This document shows, piece by piece, positions 58,576-64,000 of a stretch of 64,000 nt of DNA (position 1 is the first letter of the stretch; each line of letters opens with the position of its first letter). A program made the translations under genes and the position numbers. The notes below the pieces were generated by a model that saw only the letters and a program-made list of their open reading frames with translations, made no database searches and was not told where the DNA came from. Source of the DNA: Sphagnum compactum (taxonomy: Eukaryota; Bryophyta; Sphagnopsida; Sphagnales); contig OZ234503.1 in NCBI GenBank assembly GCA_965153455.1, forward strand, positions 3,782,001-3,846,000, read 5' to 3'.

Positions 58576-59152
58576 AAAAAAAATCTATTTTGGAAGTGTC
58601 CAAAGCTTTGATAAATATTTTTTTTCTGACAGGCCAATCAAAGATGCCCATCACAAAAGAAGAAGAAAAAAAAAACTCAAACTTTGGGGTCCCAATAATT
58701 AATTCCCCAGAATATTTTTATTAAAAAAATGCTTGCGATACTCTCGTTGGGTATCACAGAAAAACAATGAGAAAAAGAGACGAGATATTTCCAAAAAGTG
58801 AAATGCATGTTAGAGTCAATTCATTTTTGGAAATTCATTTTTCCAAAATGCCTCGCTACTTGCGGAGGACGGATTCCACTTGATAATGTGCCTCGTGAGA
58901 TCCGCTGACAAAATTCTACCTGTGCTTTTGATGTTGCGGCTTTTGAAATCACGAGCGGGTAACCGACCGACCAACCAACCAACCAACCCAAGTGATAGGG
59001 AGCCGAGAAAATATTTTTTTCTCAATTATGCTCATGCGGATGCATAGCACAAGTGGACCACTTGGCTCCTCAAAATACGCCCTGGGAGAAGGAGTGGGTT
59101 CTCCGGACAAGAGAATTCTTGTACAAAGTTACAGGAGAACTCTTTGTATTCC
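58576..59152. other. No gene recognised
   Basis: Contains a (CCAA)n tract (about 58971-58989) and several A-runs. The composition is more balanced and CpG-richer from 58850 to 59150. Short frames without motif. Confidence 0.4.
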
Positions 59153-59415
59153 AAGAGTTGTCCGTAAAGTCAGGCGATTAAGGGGCAAGAACAACGGCCA
59201 GTTTCAGCATAATAGGGCATCAAACATGTATGTAGCTGGGAATGAAAATTTTACAAAAGCAAATAACTGGGACCCAAACTAGTTTTTCCCACCAACTTTC
59301 GCGTAAACTGAGTTTCATCCTGTGTTTCCTTTTTCCCCGAAAGAGGGGATAAGGGGTGAAAGGAGAGGAGATAGGGGGTAAAACAGAGGGTGACTTTACT
59401 GATAACTCTATTATC
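59153..59415 (+). repeat. Dispersed repeat H, copy 2
   Basis: AGAGTTGTCCGTAAAGTCAG, GCGATTAAGGGG, CATAATAGGGCATCAAAC, CTGGGAATGAAAATTTTAC, AAATAACTGGGACCCAAACT, AAACTGAGTTTCATCCTGTG, then GAGATAGGGGGTAA. It matches 46450-46800. The frame 58992-59282 ends in the same HNRASN ... NNWDPN-stop as copy 1 but has a different upstream part. Confidence 0.75.
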
Positions 59416-59989
59416 AATTGTGGTTTCGGAGCCTCATTAGAGGAGTATGAGTCTTTGGAAGAAATGAATAGACATATATATACAAGTTCACCCATACCAA
59501 TACTATTCTGGTTGAAATGGGCTTAACTTTAGAGTTCTTATGAAAACTTGCTACCCTAAATTTTTATTGTCTCATCTTGTGCATTCACACTTGGTGTTAA
59601 GGTTTCTAGTGTTGAGTCCCTAACGTCATGTTAATCATTTAGGACATAAACCTACTTATCATGAAGATTTTACGTTGAGCTAACATTCACTTAGCATTAG
59701 ACTTTCACCTATTTAACATTGCGTGCCACCTAAGATGCCACCTAGATTAACACTGACTTAACATCGAGTGTGAATGCAACCATTAGACAACGTTTTCCTC
59801 AATCAATGTCTTCAACACTGTCCATTCTTTTTTTCTTTTCAAAGTGGGGTGGGTCAAGGGGGAAACTTTCAAATTTTCTGATTTCAAATTTTTGTTCCAT
59901 GACAATGTTCCCAATAGAGTTCTCAGTATTGTTCCCAATTGTTTCCCAATTTGTGAGGCCAACCACTTGTGTGTTGGCCAATCTTGCGA

Positions 59990-60640
59990 TTTGAACTTTC
60001 AAGCTTGTAAAACACACATAAATTTCAAAATGTTAAAAGTTTGAAAGTTTGCCAACATGAACTCAAGCATAAATAATAACATGAACAACAAGAATTCCAA
60101 AATGGGTTTTCAAAACTTGGGTTGATTGGGAGCATTATCATAGGGGGGATAGCTCCTTGTGAAAATTCAACCACTTGAAATACCTTTGGTGTTTCAACCT
60201 CAAACCTTAAAAGTTGACAATATCTCAAGGATATCTCAAATCAACATCTTTTGCTATCTGAGCTTTAGAAATTGGATGGAATAGGAGTGAATCAAAGTGG
60301 GAGCATAGCTCCTTGTGAAAACTTAACCACCTTAAATATCTTGGATGTTTCAACTTCAAACCTCAAAAGCCAATAGTGATTCAAGCATATAAATGAATAG
60401 CTTTTAGTATTTGACTTTCAAAAATTGAAGTAGTGTCAACAAGATCTAAATAGGGGCATAATTGCAATTACAAATTCAATCACATGTACCTTAACCATCC
60501 TAGGTGTTTCATTCACAATATCTCAAAGTTCATACAAAAAAATAAGCTATGCAAATTGGGTTTAAACACGAGTTGATTTGAAAGCCAATCACATGTGAGG
60601 TCATATCTCCAACTTATATGTCAACCCCTCCCAAATAGAT
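59990..60640 (+). repeat. Degenerate tandem repeat, about 155 bp
   Basis: ATAGCTCCTTGTGAAAA at about 60149 and 60305 and ATAATTGCAATTACAAA at about 60459 mark the unit phase. Each is followed by TTCAACCAC/AATCACATG, a GGTGTTTCA word and CTCAAACC. A diverged unit precedes (about 59990-60120) and another follows. Non-coding. Confidence 0.65.
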
Positions 60641-60974
60641 AAATAGTTCTATATTTTGAAAAGCTCAAAATTTGAACACATGCATGCAAATTGAACAAGA
60701 GAAGAAAACAACCACATTTAAAACAATAGAAGAGAATCCCAACTTGCTTGCAAAGATCCATTGTTACGAACTTGCATTCAAGCCAAAGTGCCCCAAATTG
60801 ATGCCATCTTGAACTTCAAATCCATCCTCTAAAGAATTGAAGTGAAACTATTCCCACATTTAAGTTAAAATAACACTGACATTATATCTTGACATAATTA
60901 GATTTCAAGTAGTGGCCATTCAAGATGAAGACCTCTTGAAAGATTTTTCTTAATCAAATACTTTTTTGCCAAAA

Positions 60975-61732
60975 GGGTCAAAACACCTTAGTAGGAGCCA
61001 ATGGGATTACTTTATAAATAGATTGCAAGTTTTTTTCATTTTTTCCAATGAGGAATTTTTTGAATGAGACCTTTTATAACTTATTTTTTAAAATACATAT
61101 AGTTCTTTCAATATATCATATGTTTTGTGTTAGTCATTGTTAAATTAATATGAATTTTTCAATTTGTGCAAACTTATCATGATTTCAAATTGTATCGAAA
61201 TATGCTAATTATTTTATGTTTCATTTCATTGTATCATAAGCTACATCTTTATTTCTTATGTCATGTGCATTATGCCCCATTTACATGTGGTAAAGGACAC
61301 TTAATTCTAAGATTTTGAAATATATTTTCAATTTTTAAAAATTAAATTTTTCATATTTTAAAATTGTGAGTGCCTTTTAAGGTGTGGGTAGTAGGTTACT
61401 ATCATTTCAATTTTGTCATCAATTTGTTTTTTATTAAGAGAGTCTTTTACCTTGGTCCTTTGTAAAATCAATTGCTTTTGACATAATTATTGTTCAAGTT
61501 CAAAAGTCCTTTAAATAAAACCAAAACCTTGAATTAAATTTAATGAATTTTTAATTTCAATTCCTCAACATTCATATTAGTCATTTAGGACAACTTCAAA
61601 GAATAATTATCATAACTTTCAAATGTTATTTACATATAGTTTGAAATTTTCAAAGATTCCAATGAAACCCTTATAGGCATGGGCATGGGCATGGCATTAT
61701 TTTGATGGAAGCCAACATCAAGTTGTACACCC
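60975..61732 (+). mobile_element. Family T inverted-repeat element, copy 3 (about 758 bp, diverged)
   Basis: The interior aligns with 29290-29760 over about 450 bp (ATTTCAAATTGTATCGAAAT, GTCATGTGCATTATGCCCCA, TTTACATGTGGTAAAG, GTTCAAGTTCAAAAGTCCTT). The left end GGGTCAAAACACCTTAGTAG then GAGCCAATGGG resembles the right end of copy 1. The right end ATGGAAGCCAACATCAAGTT then GTACACCC is weaker. No 4-bp duplication is left, so this is the oldest copy. Confidence 0.7.
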
Positions 61733-62989
61733 AAGTCCATGCTTCATCCCAACATGCTCTTAAATCCTTGGATTTTAGTTTCATTTTTTAGCTCCCTTAA
61801 TAATTTGATTATGATCAATGTGAATTAGCAATTGTAAGAAATCATTGCTAGGAAATGTGGATGTAATTCATTAACCCAATTCACTATGGGACTTGAAAAG
61901 TGAAATGTGTTCACCTTACCCTAATGCCATTTCACATTAGTTAAAACTATGTTATTTTATAATCATCATGTTCACTTATAGTTGAAATAATTCATTGGGG
62001 TTTTTTTTTCTATTATTGAACATTCATTATGGAATATATATATTATAAATGGTTAAGATGTGAGAATTTTGATATTTACATTCTACTTATGTTATTTATA
62101 AACTATTTTGCATAAACAAAGTAAAACTTGTCAAATTTCATTTTAAGCCTAGATAGATTGTAAGTACGTTGTAAGTTGTTTTGTAAGTAAATAAGTTGTA
62201 GGTTAGGGTGAATGTATTTTATGGTGTAGACAAAAAACTATTACAATTTGACAATTTTCAATACTTGTGGAACTTTGATATATCATGGTGGATGTTTGGA
62301 AAACATTTTCTAACTAAAATTTCAATTAATTGTGGTTTACATCCCAATATATCATTGTATCATGAATTTGGAGTAAATATGAAAATGTAATTATTAATTG
62401 GATTCATTTTCACTTTGCAATAGCCCTATCACAATGCTATAATTGTAAAAAATGATTACAAAGTACTAGATTTAATGGTAGTTTATTTGTGAAATTTTTT
62501 GCACTTGTAAAAAGACAACCATGAAAAATAATCTTCTTCACTAAAATTCTTAATTTCTTTTCAAGTGGTGAAGTTCATATTAGATGTTTTAAAAACATTT
62601 GTTAGTACATTATGTTATAATAATGATGAAGATTGTGATTTTTTAAATTGTAAAATGTTCTTCGATTGAAAATGTAGATGGGCTAAATGTTGTTTTTACC
62701 ATTTTACATTTTAAAAATGGATTTTCAACTTAATAAAAAATGGTAATATGTTGTCAAATAAGGGTTCCAAATCAATGTTACAATGTGATATTGAACAAGA
62801 TTTGGAAACATATAAAGAAAAGCTATTCTTTAAGATTTTCACTTTGTGTTTTCACTTGAGCAAGAATTTGAACAATTTTACATTGGTAGAATTATATGAG
62901 TTGTCTTCTTTTATGGTCTTGTGCCAAATTAATAGTCAAGTTTCCTATTTCATATATGTTGTTGGTTATAAGGTAGTTATGATTTTTAA
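61733..62989. other. No gene recognised
   Basis: Very AT-rich. Short frames (62208-62390; first part of 62748-63023) have no recognisable motif. Confidence 0.4.
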
Positions 62990-63370
62990 CGTTAGGGGTT
63001 TGGGTTTTAGGTTTGATTTTTAAGGTTAAAGTGAACGTTTAAAAGTAAAGTTTAGGTTTAGGATTAAGGATTAAGATTTTCAAGTTTCAATTTCGGAATT
63101 AAAGTGAGGGTTTAAAGTCTAATTCTTAGGGATTACAACTTGAGGATTTTCAGGTTTGTTTTAAGGTTTAAGGATAGGGCTTAAAGATTTTAAGGTCTAT
63201 TTCAAAGTTAGGGTTGAAGGTTTCATAAGGTTAAAATTAAGTTTAGAATCAAATGTTTGATTTAAACCATATTAAGGTACTAGGTTAGGGTTTATAAGAT
63301 GTTTAATTGGATTTTAAGGTTTATGGCTTCAAGTTATTGAAAAGGTTAGGGTAAATTAATGAATAGGGTT
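62990..63370 (+). repeat. Degenerate TTTAGGG-type tract
   Basis: GGTTTGGGTTTTAGG, GTTTAGGTTTAGGATTAAGG, TTAGGGTTTATAAG and similar words recur across nearly 400 bp, interleaved with GTTTAAAG variants. This looks like a heavily mutated interstitial telomere-like array. The opposite-strand equivalent lies at 25627-25866. Confidence 0.6.
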
Positions 63371-64000
63371 TTAAATAAAACCTAACTTGGCCTTTTAACA
63401 TAATAGGGGAAATTTCAATTGTATTATTCATGTTATCGAAGTCAACCCTTGGGCAACATCTTTCCATCTTTATTCTATACATGAAGCATAACAACATGAT
63501 AATGTATGATGTTTTCATGTAGAATTTGTCCAATTTTGCATGTGTGTGATGATGCATTGTTCATTAAATCATGTTGTAACCATGCACTTGGGCATGAAAT
63601 CCTTTGGCCACATTGGAGGAAAGAGTTGCCTTGGGGTATGGGATTGTAATAGTTGTCAGTTTGTATTGGGTTTAGATATGGGATATTGATCAAGATTCAA
63701 AAAACTTGGAAGGAGGCACATAAGGCATGGTTTAATGGTTGGAAAAATATTCATATTATAAACAAGATTATCATTTTGGATCACCATGAACAAATTACAT
63801 AGGCATTGACTACCTTGGTTTTTACCATGATTTCAATATTCTATATGCCATTTGAATGTACATAAATACTAGTGCCAATACTTCACACAAAAACGAATAT
63901 TTTGAATACCTTTTAGTATATTTAGGTATGCTGGTGAATAAAATGTTTATTACATGCACATGATAGGTTCAAATGGAAATGCATTCCAAATGAAGACCAT
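63371..64000. other. No gene recognised; possible decayed coding sequence
   Basis: A plus-strand reading near 63570-63760 (HALGHEILWPHWRKELPWGM and KTWKEAHKAWFNGWKNIHII) looks protein-like but is interrupted by stops and unrecognised. The overlapping minus frames are likely shadows. Confidence 0.25.

Noticed and set aside
1-64000. CRISPR array, rRNA, intact tRNA or bacterial operon
   Set aside because: None of the tandem repeats has unique spacers of uniform length, no rRNA core or cloverleaf was seen, and telomere-type and transposon content indicates a plant nuclear genome.

Overview
The window looks like gene-poor, AT-rich nuclear DNA of a land plant with a repeat-rich genome. The plant call rests on TTTAGGG-type (Arabidopsis-type) telomere-like tracts at 18.6, 37.8, 47.8 and 63 kb and as CCCTAAA at 25.7 kb, and on the mix of decayed Ty3/gypsy, MULE-SWIM and hAT-like coding relics plus many short inverted-repeat elements. 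The pol and transposase relics remind me most of seed-free plants (lycophytes, ferns, mosses), but that is an impression, not proof. I found no intact host gene, tRNA, rRNA or CRISPR. The longest open frame (222 codons near 41.2-41.9 kb) lies in repeat-like sequence.

Layout. 0-9.6 kb: a dispersed repeat, a 43/86-bp minisatellite (1.3-2.1 kb), an unrecognised decayed minus-strand coding region (about 4.6-5.7 kb) and a 110-bp tandem array. 9.6-12.4 kb: a decayed MULE-type transposase ending in a SWIM-like zinc finger. 12.9-17.2 kb: a 5'-truncated Ty3/gypsy pol (protease, RT, RNase H, integrase) with stops and frameshifts, then a candidate polypurine tract and LTR edge. 19.7-28 kb: a mosaic of inverted-repeat elements, a palindrome-rich array built on GAATATTC, and a large foldback. 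28.7-32.5 kb: a local duplication split by a 784-bp inverted-repeat element, then a long hAT-like relic. 33-43.7 kb: more inverted-repeat elements, an N-terminal hAT fragment, and a CpG-rich tandem block. 44-50 kb: 73-bp and 188-bp tandem arrays and further dispersed repeats. 50-57 kb: AT-rich filler, a hAT C-terminal fragment, and a second Ty3 RT relic split by a 681-bp inverted-repeat element. 57-64 kb: repeats, a 155-bp array, a third member of that element family and a degenerate telomere-like tract.

The strongest coherent observation is a family of non-autonomous elements of about 0.7-0.8 kb. Their termini read GGGTGYRATCACAATC...GAGCCAA. Two of the three copies are flanked by 4-bp direct duplications (ACTA, ATTT). 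One interrupts an RT relic and the other interrupts one half of a local duplication, so both have a readable pre-insertion site. Several other short inverted-repeat families occur two to eight times. The window is best read as layers of old autonomous transposons that were later hit by short non-autonomous ones. The autonomous relics are too decayed to make active protein.
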